A DNA stretch of 64,000 nt from Tanytarsus gracilentus (Eukaryota > Arthropoda > Insecta > Diptera > Chironomidae). Numbering within the stretch: position 1 is the stretch's first letter; each line of letters begins with the position of its first letter. The translations under genes were made by a program, and so were the position numbers. Below the pieces are notes generated by a model. The model made no database searches, was not told where the DNA came from, and worked only from the letters and a program-made list of their open reading frames with translations. Location: contig JAXRKN010000027.1 of the NCBI GenBank assembly GCA_038502055.1, forward strand, positions 620,001 to 684,000, written 5' to 3'. Positions 1-9,802 of this stretch are shown here, piece after piece.

Positions 1-1
1 G

Positions 2-328
2 TTGAAGCAAAAAAGTCAAATTGAGAAGGAAATTTTACTGAAAATTGAACAACTTGAAGAAACTTTAACACAAAAAACCGAAAGTTTATCACAAAAATAC
101 ATCGAACTTGATGAAAAATTCGAAAAATTGCCTTCAAAAGTCGCTGACGAGTCAAAAAAATATTTCGAAGACTTAAAAGTGGATCAAAAAATTTCCATCA
201 TAGCTCAAGAAGCGATGATCAAGTCGAACTTGGAAAAATCTATGAAAAACTTAAAACATTACGGCGCTCAAGTTTCAACAATGAGAAGCGAACTTGGAAT
301 TAAAATTGAAGAACTTTGTCAAAAGTAA
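2..328 (+). CDS. 3' end of a coiled-coil protein gene (partial)
   Basis: An open frame runs from the left edge of the window to a TAA stop at 326-328. The first codon seen is TTG, so the true start lies outside the window and only the last 108 residues are visible. They are rich in Lys, Glu and Gln, with heptad-like spacing of Leu and Ile (for example EILLKIEQLEETL), suggesting an alpha-helical coiled coil. There is no signal peptide, membrane segment or known domain in this part. An AATAAA signal lies about 110 bp downstream at 440-445. I do not recognise the protein and assign no function. Confidence 0.6.
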   Translation: MKQKSQIEKEILLKIEQLEETLTQKTESLSQKYIELDEKFEKLPSKVADESKKYFEDLKVDQKISIIAQEAMIKSNLEKSMKNLKHYGAQVSTMRSELGIKIEELCQK

Positions 329-330
329 AA

Positions 331-1835
331 AAACTACAAAATGAAACTTAAAAGCTTAAAATTCTAACGGACAAAGAATCACAGAAAAAATTATTTTTAT
401 CCACTTTATAAAATTTTTGATCACATTTAGGATTCTGAAAATAAAATTTGGGAAATTTAAAAAATATTATTTTCCTCAAGTAATTTATTTTTCTCTCTCT
501 CAAAAAATTAACTTAAGCCTCTTTAAGAATTCACAAAAGCTTTTTAAAACTCATTTCACATCATTCTAATCATCACTAAATGAGCTCATAACAAAATCTT
601 CGAAAACCTTTTTGTTCGCTTATCAAATTTTAAATAATTTAATTTCATCGCGCGAGTAAAAAGTTAAGCTGAAAATAATAAAAATTGAGAAAGAGAAGTT
701 CAGTCGATCTTTAGACTTTCGAGAGAAAAGAATCATTTGGATTATACTTTCAAAGCTGTGTAGAGAACTTTCAAAAAAGCTCTCCTTCACTCCAGTGCTC
801 AAAATAAAAAGTTCAAGAACTAATAAAATATTTTTAACTTTGACTTATTTTTAGGCATTAATTTTTCCCAATAGATGGAGCTGATTTTTGATTAAAATAT
901 TTTTATCTTGAAACAGAGTTAAATAATAAAATTTAACTCATAGCTGGACAATTACAAAAAAAATCATGTATTGCAATTTAATTTTGGAAATTACATGAAT
1001 TTTGTATGAAAATGTTGTCTAAATTTTAATCGATTACAATATAATTGTTCATCTCTGTTTAAGCTCTCAAATTGCTTCAAAATATTTTTTTCCGTTGCGT
1101 TTTTAAATAAATTTATTGCATATATTTCGTGAAACACTTGTCAAATGGTTTTTTATTGTTTTAAATATCATACTAAATTAATTTATAGCGGAGCTACAAC
1201 AAACGAAATTATCTTTTATACAAACTCATTATCTGAATAATTTTAATCGAATGTTCTGACGAGTTTTATTTGAAATACGTCAATTTAAAATAAAACTCGT
1301 AATTAAGTGTTTAAACAGTTGACAAATTTTTTTTAAAAAATAAATTTTTGTATCCGGGTTGTTTTTTTTAAGAAATTTACAAAACTATTGCGTCATTTGA
1401 AGTTTGTTTCCAAAATATGTTTATTAATTTGTTTAAAAATCCCAAATTTATTTATTAAATAATTAAATCTGATTGATTTTTGCTGGATTTAAAATTTTCA
1501 ACATCCTGAAATGTAAAAATATGTTTTGAGCCCCAATGGAAAAGTACTGGCACTCCTCAAGTAATTAATTTTTCTCTCTCTCAAAAAAACTCTTTTAACA
1601 CTCTCAAAATTTTATCTCATGCAGATGTATGTAGCGTAGTTAAATTAACATTAAACACTTTAAGGTTGTATTTGATATAATTATTACACAAAAACTCAAA
1701 AAAAGATGAGAAAAAGATTAATTTTAATGAGAAATTTAGTATAAAATAAGCCGCAAGTTGTTGAATCCTTATCAATTTTTTATCTTTTTCGAAGATCAAA
1801 AATTCGTGGAAAAAAAATATTGAAAGTTAAAAGTG
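331..1835. other. Intergenic region between the coiled-coil gene and the lectin-like gene
   Basis: This is AT-rich DNA with no supportable coding sequence. It holds one degenerate copy of the inverted-repeat element (941-1057). It also holds a direct repeat of about 34 bp, CCTCAAGTAATT followed by a (TC)n run and A's, at 474-507 and again at 1555-1588. The second copy lies about 250 bp before the start codon of the next gene, so the stretch probably includes that gene's promoter. I could not place a TATA box or initiator with confidence. Confidence 0.5.
941..1057. repeat. MITE-like inverted-repeat element, copy A (intergenic)
   Basis: The left end TAGCTGGACAATTAC and right end ATTGTTCATCTCTG are diverged versions of the ends seen at 2023-2265, 3050-3163 and 13424-13559. 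The interior shares GAAATTACATGAATTTTGTATG with copies C and D apart from single-base differences. It has no coding capacity. It is the most degraded copy of the family at its left end and lies between genes. Confidence 0.55.
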
Positions 1836-4800
1836 ATGAAATTTTTTATTGTTTTTACAAGTTTTCTTGCCGTGCTGGCAAATGGTAAGTTAGAGCTCCG
1901 CTTTTTAATAAAAAATTACAAGATTAAAATTTGAAAATTTATTTTTTAAATTTTTGAATTTTTTATTTTTTATTTTTTTTTTAAATAAAAACTATTTAAA
2001 AATTTTAAACGATAACCAAAAACAGAGATGGGTAATTATACGCGTTGTGTCATCCATCCGACTTAATTTACACGTAATTTTACACGTAATATTACGTGTA
2101 ATTTTATTCCGCGTAGTTACGTTTAACTTTATTACGTGTAATTTACGCGTAAACTAAATTACACGTTAATTACGCGGAATAAATATTTAATGTAATTAAA
2201 TTTTGGGGAATTACATTTAATTAGTTTTTTCTAATGTATGATCACAATGTATTTGTCCATCTCTGGCCAAAAATAATTTTTTTTGAATTTTTAATTCCTT
2301 TAGTTAACTTTGCCCATGGCAATCTTCTATCCAACTACAATTCCCTCAATCAAACTTTGAACATCGCCAAGGGATTGAGAAGTTTTCCAGAATTTAACAC
2401 CGATGCCGTTGTAAAAGGAGAAATTCGCTGGGGAATCGATGAAACTCAAATTCTCCAACGTTCACTTCTATCAATTCTTTCGTTTCAATCCAACATCGAA
2501 AGCAATCCCGATCCTGCTTCATCGTCATGCGCACAACTTCAAGCTCACTTAATTAAAATTCAATCAAACGTTTCAATTAATCAAGTTCAAATCCAAACTT
2601 ATGAATCATTTTATAGCAAATTTACTGGACGAATTAGTTTATTTCAAACTAAAAATTTGACTGCAACCGGAAATTACGTAACAATTTACACGAGACTGGT
2701 GACAATCTTTACAACGCTGGCGAATGTCGTTCAAGACACTTTTGGAACTTTAAATAGTCACTTAGCGGTTCTTCAAAGTAATGAAGAGGTTGTTGGCAGT
2801 GAGGTGGCGATTTGTAATAATCCATGCGGTGAGTACAGCTCGTTTATGGATTAAAAATGATTCAAGAGATTGAGTTGGCAATTTTTGAGAATTTTCCTTA
2901 AAGACTTTCTATAATTTAATATGAAATTTTATAGCAAGTTTTATAGGAAATACTTTTGAACTTCCTGAATATTAAATTTTTTTAAAAAAATTCTTAATTC
3001 AAATTTTTTAACATTAATTAAAATAAAAATAATTCAACTAGTTTTAAAAATTAGTAATTTAACTTTGGGAAATAACATAAAATTTGTATGAAATTGTAAT
3101 TAATTACATGAAATTTTTTCTAATGTAATTTTTACTCGATTAAAATGTAATTGCCCATCTCTGACTAATTTAAAATTTTATTTCAACCCCCCTCGAAGGA
3201 ACTTTTCTTTATTACAACACTTACACGGATTTAACTGCACCACAACGTAATGGAATTGTCGGCGGTGTCAATCAAGCTGACGATTCACCAGCTTACGTGG
3301 GTTTTGCTGGTGAAAATGTTTGCGGGAACGAACTTTTAACGCCTTGTTCAGTCTCGACAAGTTCAAACTCACCTGGATGCAATGTTCCATGCGGAAGTGC
3401 TGAAATTTATGCCAGAAATTCTTCTTATTTCTTACAAAATCATTCAAATCTTACTTGGATTGCGACAAACTCAACCGGGTTGCTTAGTCTTCACAATGCT
3501 GTGAGAATTACGGGACCGAACAATTTCTTAATTGGACGCACGAATGTTAATGGACAATTAATTCTCGGAAAAGTGCAAGCTGCAGGCGGAATTTATGAAT
3601 TTCAAACAACAACTTCGAGTGGTTCATTGCAACTCACAAATCAGTTTGAAGTTTTAGTTTGTGATGTCGTTCCACCTTGTCCAAACATTACAAGTACAAC
3701 TCCTCCAGTCGATGGCAATTTTGTTGATGAATTAATTGTCGGAGATTCAATTGTAGCTAATGGATCGCCAATTTCAATGAACGGAACTTACGAGATGGTT
3801 TTATTACCCGATGGAAATTTAGTCATTCGTTCAAGATTTACGGGCGCGATAACATGGCAAACATACACTGCTGGAAGGGGTGGCGTCAGATGTACAATGC
3901 AACCTGATGGAATTTTTGCAATGACCAACGCAACTGGACACGTCATTTTGAGTTCAGAACTTTATAGCATTCCAGTTCCAGGATCACAATTGAAACTTCT
4001 CAACAATGGACATTTCATTATTTACAATGGAAACCAGATTTCATACAGCAGCGAAAAAGGTTCAATGAGCTGTGGTGAGTTGAAATTTTTCTTTACGACA
4101 AAGTGCGTCAATTTGCGGAAATGTGCGAGAAAATGAATTTAATTTTTTTTGAGCTGCAAATTGAAAATTATGATTTAAATTTATACTGGCTAGGTTTTAC
4201 AGAAAATAGTCCTGAAATGGGGGTGGGAAGCTCGAAGGTACCTGCAAGCTTCCCACCCCCTGGTGCTGAATTTTCACAATTTTTTCTGTGTATTAAATTA
4301 TGAAAATTTGTGCTGGATTTTGAATAATTTTTCCTGGTCTTTCAAAATTGGTTCAGAGTTTTAATAATTAATCCTAAGTTTAAATAATTAATCCTGGATT
4401 TGAAAAGTTTATCCGGGATTGTTAAATTTACCCTGGATTTTGAAAATTAATCTTGGGTTTTAAGAATTTGTGCTGGATTTTTTAATAAAAATTCCTGGAA
4501 CTTTAAATTTTACAATTTTGAGGAGAAAAAATGTAAAAAATTTTGAGAAAATTTCAAAAAAATTTAAGATAGCAAGTCGAAAAAATGCTTGTCCTGTATT
4601 TTTTCAAAAACTTCCAATAAATCAATTTCAGGAACTACTCTGCCAATATTTTCTTACGATTTCTCGTTCGGATTCAACTCTGGCGTCTTTTACGATGGCT
4701 CATCAATTTACCCCGGTTCTGCAATGTTTGATGCATGCGATGAGTTCACTGCTGCATCGATAACATCTTCAGGAGCAAACACAACCTGTAGCGATGGCTC

Positions 4801-5092
4801 ACTTGTCAATCAGGCGACGGGAGAATTTTTCTACAACCATCCAGATTTGCGATGGGTCGTTGTAACTGCTGAAACTTTGAACTCTGACGGAACTGGAGTA
4901 TTTTGGAGTTCACAAGACAAAATTTATACAATTCGCAAGAACATTTCGTCACCAACGAGAGGAAATTTCTCGCAGATTGGAAAATTTTCGAACCAATCAG
5001 CGAGTCAAATTTATTGGAATGGTGACGAAGTTGTGACTGAAACTCAGGGAACTTTTGAAGTTCTTAGCTGTGTTGATCCAGCTGCAGTTTAA
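1836..5092 (+). CDS. Secreted protein with bulb-type lectin-like domain and duplicated flanking module
   Basis: Four exons join in frame, with every intron in phase 1: 1836-1884, 2304-2828, 3199-4074 and 4632-5092, giving 636 residues. Exon 1 is a signal peptide (MKFFIVFTSFLAVLAN). Exon 2 encodes a Ser/Gln/Asn-rich, probably helical domain ending in a Cys pair. Exon 3 encodes a Cys-containing module, then about 110 residues resembling a bulb-type (B-) lectin, with three strand motifs LPDGNLVI, QPDGIFAM and NNGHFIIY. Exon 4 repeats the module: NHSNLTW...FEVLVC in exon 3 matches NHPDLRW...FEVLSC in exon 4. The module has a faint DM9-like look (GR...GKV...FEVL). No repeat keeps the full QxDxNxVxY mannose-binding motif, so sugar binding is uncertain. 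The protein is probably extracellular and may recognise carbohydrate; that role is inference. Two introns carry MITE-like copies. Confidence 0.72.
2023..2265. repeat. MITE-like inverted-repeat element, copy B (intron 1 of lectin-like gene)
   Basis: It begins CAGAGATGGGTAATTAT and ends ATTTGTCCATCTCTG, which are near-perfect inverted termini. The interior (about 2060-2180) is expanded by runs of ACGTGTAATTTT and its reverse complement, making it the longest copy. It ends only 38 bp before the splice acceptor at 2303, so it forms most of the intron. It has no coding capacity. Confidence 0.7.
3050..3163. repeat. MITE-like inverted-repeat element, copy C (intron 2 of lectin-like gene)
   Basis: The right end GTAATTGCCCATCTCTG is identical to that of copy D, as is the adjoining ACTAATTT. 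The interior motif TTTTTACTCGATT is also shared with D. The left terminus has lost the CAGAGATGGGC part, so this copy looks 5'-deleted. It lies 35 bp before the acceptor of exon 3. Confidence 0.6.
4219..4260. repeat. Near-perfect 42-bp palindrome
   Basis: GGGGGTGGGAAGCTCGAAGGT is followed directly by its reverse complement with two mismatches per arm, so there is almost no loop. It lies in intron 3 of the lectin-like gene and is strikingly GC-rich for this genome. The arms resemble those of the hairpins at 17811, 47946 and 49939, suggesting one family of short hairpin elements. Confidence 0.7.
4300..4500. repeat. Degenerate minisatellite (AATCCTGGATTTT-type units)
   Basis: About nine imperfect units of roughly 20-25 bp resemble AATTAATCCTGGATTTTGA, filling most of intron 3 of the lectin-like gene. 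Similar units (TTAATCTTGGATTTAAA) appear in the intron of the chitin-binding gene at about 6970-7020. The units are too diverged to have a coding role. Confidence 0.5.
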
Positions 5093-5134
5093 TTTCATTT
5101 CGAGGCAGAAACGTTGTTAAAAATTTGACAACTG

Positions 5135-5144
5135 AATAAATAAA
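5135..5144 (+). terminator. Overlapping AATAAA polyadenylation signals of the lectin-like gene
   Basis: Two overlapping AATAAA hexamers lie 43 bp after the TAA stop, giving a very short 3' UTR. They face the reverse-strand signal TTTATT at 5247-5252, so the two convergent genes end within about 100 bp of each other. Confidence 0.6.
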
Positions 5145-5246
5145 GTTTCGAAATTTGAAAACAATTTTTTTTACTTTAAAGTTGTTTAAAATAATTAAAC
5201 ACAAATTTTTTAATGCTCAATCGAATTTACATTCGATATCCAGGTT

Positions 5247-5252
5247 TTTATT
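5247..5252 (-). terminator. AATAAA polyadenylation signal of the first LRR gene
   Basis: TTTATT on the plus strand reads AATAAA on the coding strand, 34 bp past the stop codon of the LRR gene whose coding region ends at 5286. Confidence 0.45.
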
Positions 5253-5285
5253 TAAGTTCTTCATAATTTTCATTCATAATTTTTT

Positions 5286-5942
5286 TTAACCCCAAAAGTT
5301 TTTTTGTTTCTTTAAAACTTTCATGATATTTTCACCAACAAAATCTCCACAATTCTTTCTCAAAACTTGAATTAAGTTTTGAATTTCAACATCACCGAAA
5401 GCGTTTTGATTGACACAAATATTTGACTCGAATCTGACTTCCTCTAAACTCTTTAACTGATCCAATAAATTGAAGCCAACGGTCGTGATTTGATTTGATG
5501 CGAAAAATGCAACTTTTAAGTTTGGCGTTGGCTGAAAAAGATTTCCAGGAATTCTGTCGATATTTGAACGAGTGACGCCGAAACCTTGAAGCTGTTGATA
5601 CTCGATTAGTTCACTGCCACTTAGAGTGATGCCATTACATGCCACAAAGTTCATTGTGATTAGATTTGGAAAGAAGTCTAAAAGACCTTGAGGAACTGTC
5701 CGGAGGTTGTATTGATAATCGAAACACCTGATCGAAAGTCCAACAACATCGAGCGATGTGAAACCATCCAAGTGAACTCCTTCGTATGCCGTAACACGTA
5801 TTGGATTGTCCGTGTAGTCCATGCTCATAACAAGGCAAGTGTATGTGCCGTTAATGATGCCCCAACTTCCATGACTAAACTCGCACTGAAGACGAATTGC
5901 GGTTGCGTAAGTGAAGAAGAGTGAAAAGAGTAAAAATTTCAT
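5286..5942 (-). CDS. Secreted leucine-rich-repeat protein (soluble paralogue)
   Basis: A single-exon gene of 218 residues. The start is fixed by a clear signal peptide (MKFLLFSLFFTYATAI). The mature N-terminus has Cys-Tyr-Cys spacing (LQCEF...GTYTCLV) typical of the cap of small secreted fly LRR proteins. Three to four irregular LRRs follow (LRTVPQGLLDFFPNL, IDRIPGNLFQPTPNL, ITTVGFNLLDQL) and then a Cys-containing cap (CVNQNAF...KNCGDF). It is clearly paralogous to the protein at 8207-9019: IPGNLF, LDFFPN and the N-terminal cap align. It ends in a short basic tail without the Thr-rich stalk and hydrophobic C-terminus of that paralogue, so it should be soluble. The ligand is unknown. Confidence 0.85.
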   Translation of the reverse strand: MKFLLFSLFFTYATAIRLQCEFSHGSWGIINGTYTCLVMSMDYTDNPIRVTAYEGVHLDGFTSLDVVGLSIRCFDYQYNLRTVPQGLLDFFPNLITMNFVACNGITLSGSELIEYQQLQGFGVTRSNIDRIPGNLFQPTPNLKVAFFASNQITTVGFNLLDQLKSLEEVRFESNICVNQNAFGDVEIQNLIQVLRKNCGDFVGENIMKVLKKQKNFWG

Positions 5943-6076
5943 TTCTAAAGTTTTTCTTTCAACTGTTGAATGAAGAATGAAAATTTAAGATTGAGCTTCG
6001 ACTTTTTATTCAATTTTTTTTCTTGACGTAAAAATATTTGAAAGATAAAAATCGTGTGCAACCCACATTTGACGTC

Positions 6077-6211
6077 GATAAGTTTTCAGTCTAGCGTGAG
6101 AAAATTTTTTTGATAAGATTAAAATCGATTATGACTCAAATTTCATAATTGATAAAGAACTAATTGCGTCAAGCTTCGTTGGTGATTTTAAATCATAAAA
6201 TTTTCTTATCA
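6077..6211. promoter_or_regulatory. Cluster of GATA-type sites upstream of the first LRR gene
   Basis: GATA cores occur at 6077-6082 (CGATAAG context), 6111-6116 (TGATAA), 6150-6155 (TGATAA) and 6206-6211 (TTATCA), within 300 bp upstream of the LRR start codon. GATA sites are common in promoters of insect midgut genes, which would fit the chitin-binding neighbour. The role is inferred; in AT-rich DNA such cores also arise by chance. Confidence 0.3.
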
Positions 6212-6620
6212 AACATCATCAAACTTTTTATTATTAAATCGGGTTTAATTGATTTTTCGATCAATTTTTAATTGTGAGTCACAATTTTGACGTCTTTTTT
6301 TAAAGCTCTCCTATATTTTTCTCTTGAACACAATTTAAAATATTTATTTAATTTAAGAAATTCAAGAATTTCTAATTTTTATTCAGTCGATAAATTTTTT
6401 TAATGTTTTGCCGTTTATAAAAATCACGAAACTTTTAAAGAAACAAAAAAAGATTTTGCGGATAAAAAAATTATGAATCGAAATTATGAAAAACTTAAAT
6501 CGACAACAAAAAAAATTTTTTTTATTAGAAAAATTAAATTTCATGATATTTATTTGTGTTAAAAAATTTAGTTAATAAAAATTTAATTTTTAAAATCTAT
6601 TTTGCTTTAATTTAAAATTT

Positions 6621-6880
6621 TTTTATTCATTACCAAAAAATTCAAATTATTAATCAAAAAGAATATTAAATAAATTTAAAAAATCCGAAAATCAAGCAGA
6701 TTAAAATTAAAATTTCACTGAAGTGATTCAAAGTTCTGCTTGAGGTTGAAGGTGCTGGCGTTACTTGTGGCTTAACAGTTGAAGTTGTTGTTATTGGAAT
6801 TTCAGTTGTTGTTGTTGTTGTCGTCGTTGATGTTGTTGTTGTTGGGACATCAGTTGTTGTTGTGGTTGTTGTTGTTGTCG
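6621..6880 (-). repeat. Shared stalk/tail cassette, copy 1 (3' part of chitin-binding gene)
   Basis: This stretch encodes the poly-Thr stalk, the hydrophobic C-terminus and the 3' flank of the chitin-binding gene. It matches 8161-8425 at the 3' end of the second LRR gene almost base for base, with only scattered substitutions, including beyond the stop codon. The homology stops abruptly at the start of the Thr-coding tract, where the two proteins become unrelated. Confidence 0.85.
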
Positions 6881-7388
6881 TAGGTGGAATTGTGGTCCTT
6901 TCGCAGGTTTCAATGTAACCTTTTGAAAAACAGAAGAAAAAAATTAATTTTAATTAAAAATTTAATTTTTCAGCTTTAAATTTTAATCTTGGATTTAAAT
7001 TTTAATGCTAGATCTAATTTTTATTCTTTAGATACGAATTATAATTTAATTTATTTTTATTTTATTTATTTTTATTTTATTTATTTTTAATCTTTTGTCT
7101 TTAAGCTTAAATCTTGAATTAAGTTTTTAATCCTTAAAAATATTTTTTGATCGTTTAAGCTTTACCTGGTTCACATTCTCCATAAGTTGCGTTGTAACTG
7201 AAGAAAACCTGATCTAATTCACATTCGGTTGGATATGCTCGGCCATTAAGACAGACGGCAAAATAGTTGCAAAGTGTTGCATTTGGATGAGGAATAGCTC
7301 CAATTCCTTCAAATGAACAATCAAATTCTTGTTGAATCGATTGACTCACAAAAATTACCAAAACTAAAATTATTAACTTTGAGTTCAT
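6666..7388 (-). CDS. Peritrophin-type chitin-binding protein with Thr-rich stalk and hydrophobic tail
   Basis: Two exons (7388-7166 and 6919-6666) join in phase 1 to give 158 residues. A signal peptide (MNSKLIILVLVIFVSQS) is followed by one six-cysteine chitin-binding (CBM14, peritrophin-A-like) domain: FDCSF, LCNYFAVC, TECELDQVF, YGECEPG and, across the splice, YIETC. An almost uninterrupted Thr stalk follows, ending in a Ser-rich segment and a hydrophobic C-terminus (ILILICLIFGFFKFI) that looks like a GPI-attachment signal. Such proteins bind chitin in peritrophic matrix or cuticle; a single domain on a mucin-like stalk suggests surface attachment, for example on gut cells. The last 80 codons and 3' flank are shared with the neighbouring LRR gene. 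The intron holds TTTTATTTATTT-type simple sequence. Confidence 0.85.
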
Positions 7389-8160
7389 TTTTTACTTATT
7401 TTTCAAGTCTTTTCCTTTCGACACTTTGACAATAAATGACTTCTGTACATAATATTATTGGACTTCTTATGGCTGAAGCTTTTAATCAATTGCAGCAATA
7501 AATCTAATTTACCGATAAAAAGGCTGAAAGTCAATTAATTAAATAAACACTAACTTTTGCAACTTTGTAATTTAAAACGCTCCAATAAGAATTTTAACGG
7601 GAAATTTTAATCTTCTCTCTCTTTTTTTAAAACTTTAAACGTTTTATTTATTTTAAACTTTTTTAAATTTTATACGTATTAAAAAAGTGAAAGAGATCAA
7701 AATTTTAGATATTTTAGTCGGCTGTCCAAATGAAAGTTTATAGCTCAAATTTATTAAAAAACATAATTGCAAAATAGTTCCACCAACAAGTTTAATTAAA
7801 CAACCACAGCCTAGATCTGTGATCGCAGCATTTTAAAAATGAAGCCACCTGCAGCTTGCCACGTACAAACTTTCTAGTAATGATAAGAAAATACGCGAAA
7901 CTGGTGAATAACATATTTGATCATCAATGACGGGTGTGATTAATTTTTGCACTTGAGTGTGCGATATATTTCTAAGAAAACACTTTACATCGTAGATTAA
8001 GAATTTTAATTTTCAATGAAGTTGATCGAAATTTAATGTAGAAAATTTTATCTTGAGCTTAAAAATTAAAAAAAATTAAAATTGTTAAAAAAATATTAAA
8101 CATCGAAAATTCTGCAAGAGTTTATCAAAAAAAATTAATCCCACATTTTATTAATTTACA

Positions 8161-8425
8161 TTTTTATTCATTACCAAAAAATTCAAATTATTAATCAAAA
8201 AAAATATTAAAAAAATTTAAAAAATCCAAAAATCAAGCAGATAAAAATTAAAATTTCACTGAAGTGATTCAAAGTTCTGCTCGAGGTTGAAGGTGCTGTC
8301 GTTACTGGTGGCTTAACAGTTGAAGTTGTTGTTGTTGGAATTTCAGTTGTTGTTGTTGTTGTTGTCGTTGATGTTGTTGTTGTTGGGACATCAGTTGTTG
8401 TTGTTGTCGTCGTCGTTGTTGTTGG
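8161..8425 (-). repeat. Shared stalk/tail cassette, copy 2 (3' part of second LRR gene)
   Basis: The counterpart of 6621-6880. It carries the same 3' flank (ATTCATTACCAAAAAATTC), the same coding sequence for the C-terminal tail and a Thr tract of similar length. Differences are mostly single-base changes and a few codons of length change in the Thr repeat. Confidence 0.85.
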
Positions 8426-9019
8426 ATCGACATCTTCACATTGCTCTTTTAAAGCCGCAATCAAAGCAGGTGTTTGAGCTCGTACTGAAGCTTTTTGACT
8501 AATGCAGTCATTATTTTCAAAATCCGCTTGTTGTAGAGCTACCAAATTTTCCAACAAACCTTCGCCAACGCGAGTAATTTTGTTGTCTTTAAAACTCACA
8601 TACAAAAGTTTAGATTTTGAAGTGAAAAAATTTCCTGGAATTCGCACAAGATTTGTGAAAGATAAAAGCCACCATTGTAAGTCCGGATATTCATTAAGTT
8701 CGTCGCCATTTAAAATTTCGATCGAAGAATTTTCTAAACGAAATCCGACAAAGTTTGGAAAGACATCTAAAAATCCTTTTGGTATGACTGAGAGCTGAGA
8801 CAAAGTGCTGTAAATCATTGTCACATTTGGATTGTCATTCCCGGGTAAATGCGGTCCAGTAATATTTGTGATGTGAGTTGAATTATCCGAATAATCAATC
8901 GAAGTCACTTCGCAGGTATATTTTACTCCAAGGAAAGTGTAAGTGACTTGTTTAAAGTCACAATTAATTGTAATTCCTTTTGCACCCGCAATTAACACAA
9001 AAATTAGGAAAAATTTCAT
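8207..9019 (-). CDS. Secreted LRR protein with Thr-rich stalk and hydrophobic anchor tail
   Basis: A single-exon gene of 270 residues. I chose the ATG at 9019 because it opens a proper signal peptide (MKFFLIFVLIAGAKG); the frame continues upstream but only from a TTG. The mature protein has a Cys-containing N-cap (INCDF...KYTCEV), about four irregular LRRs (LSVIPKGFLDVFPN, LVRIPGNFFTSKSKL, ITRVGEGLLENL) and a C-cap (NDCISQ...EQCEDV). It then has about 40 mostly Thr residues and a GPI-like tail (SSRTLNHFSEILIFICLIF). It is paralogous to the soluble LRR protein at 5286-5942, but its stalk and tail match the chitin-binding neighbour. It is probably displayed on the cell surface; the ligand is unknown. 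Confidence 0.85.
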   Translation of the reverse strand: MKFFLIFVLIAGAKGITINCDFKQVTYTFLGVKYTCEVTSIDYSDNSTHITNITGPHLPGNDNPNVTMIYSTLSQLSVIPKGFLDVFPNFVGFRLENSSIEILNGDELNEYPDLQWWLLSFTNLVRIPGNFFTSKSKLLYVSFKDNKITRVGEGLLENLVALQQADFENNDCISQKASVRAQTPALIAALKEQCEDVDPTTTTTTTTTTDVPTTTTSTTTTTTTTEIPTTTTSTVKPPVTTAPSTSSRTLNHFSEILIFICLIFGFFKFF

Positions 9020-9304
9020 TTTCGGAACTTTAATTGTTAACGATCGATTTAACACTGAATTATTTGATAGCCATTTCAAACTTTTTTAAACTAATTTTTG
9101 ATGTTGTAAAATTTTATGCTGGTCGATAATCTTATCGGGTTGGTTCTTAATAGCCATTTGACTCATCGTCGGTTGAATTATGAAGAAAAAAATCATAAAA
9201 ATCTGATAAGCTGGATTTTTTTTAATTTTAGGAAATCAAATTAATTTTTTATAGCGTAATTTTATTGGTGAAGAATTGTGAGGAAATATTTAATCAAACC
9301 TCAC

Positions 9305-9391
9305 CCTAGCAGACAAAAATCACGTTTTTCATGAAATTTGCATGCAAATGTTTAAACAATTGCATGATTTGCTTGCAATTTGTCTATTAGG
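9305..9391. repeat. Short inverted-repeat element
   Basis: CCTAGCAGACAAA at the left and TTTGTCTATTAGG at the right are imperfect inverted termini around an interior rich in ATGCAAATT and its reverse complement. A similar GCATGCAATT-rich stretch lies at about 23610-23700 in a zfh2 intron. It may be another tiny non-autonomous element; it lies between the divergent LRR and F-box genes. Confidence 0.4.
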
Positions 9392-9802
9392 ATCTATTAA
9401 AAATTGCTCGAAAATATTTCACGAGTGTAAAAATTTAAATAAATAATTTTTTAATGCTTAAAAATTTAATTATTTAAAATATTTTTCATAGGGTGAATAC
9501 CCTTAAAGTTGAATGACACCTTAAAGTTGACAAAATTTCATACACAACAAAAATTTTGTTAATTTAAGTCGAGAATTGAAATTTTTAAAGCATAAACTGA
9601 CCTAACTCAATTTAGTGATCGAAAAACTTCTGAGTTAATTTCCCTTCGTGTATTTTTAATGTTTACATCAGAGAAGATAGAAAAACTTTTTAAAACTATA
9701 TTAGTGAAGTTTTTTTATTTCGTTTCATTATTTTATGTAAATTTAAATTTTAAAGCAAGAAAACATTTAAAAGACATCGAGATAACTTTAATTAAATCTA
9801 AA

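Noticed and set aside
1954..2157. Open frame of 67 codons on plus
   Set aside because: It lies in intron 1 of the lectin-like gene and runs through the palindromic interior of a MITE-like element.
4103..4303. Open frame overlapping the 3' side of exon 3 of the lectin-like gene
   Set aside because: It is inside intron 3 and crosses the 42-bp palindrome; phases of the real exons join without it.
8320..8798. Open frames on the plus strand opposite the second LRR gene
   Set aside because: Leu-rich antisense shadows of the Thr-coding tract and LRR coding sequence.
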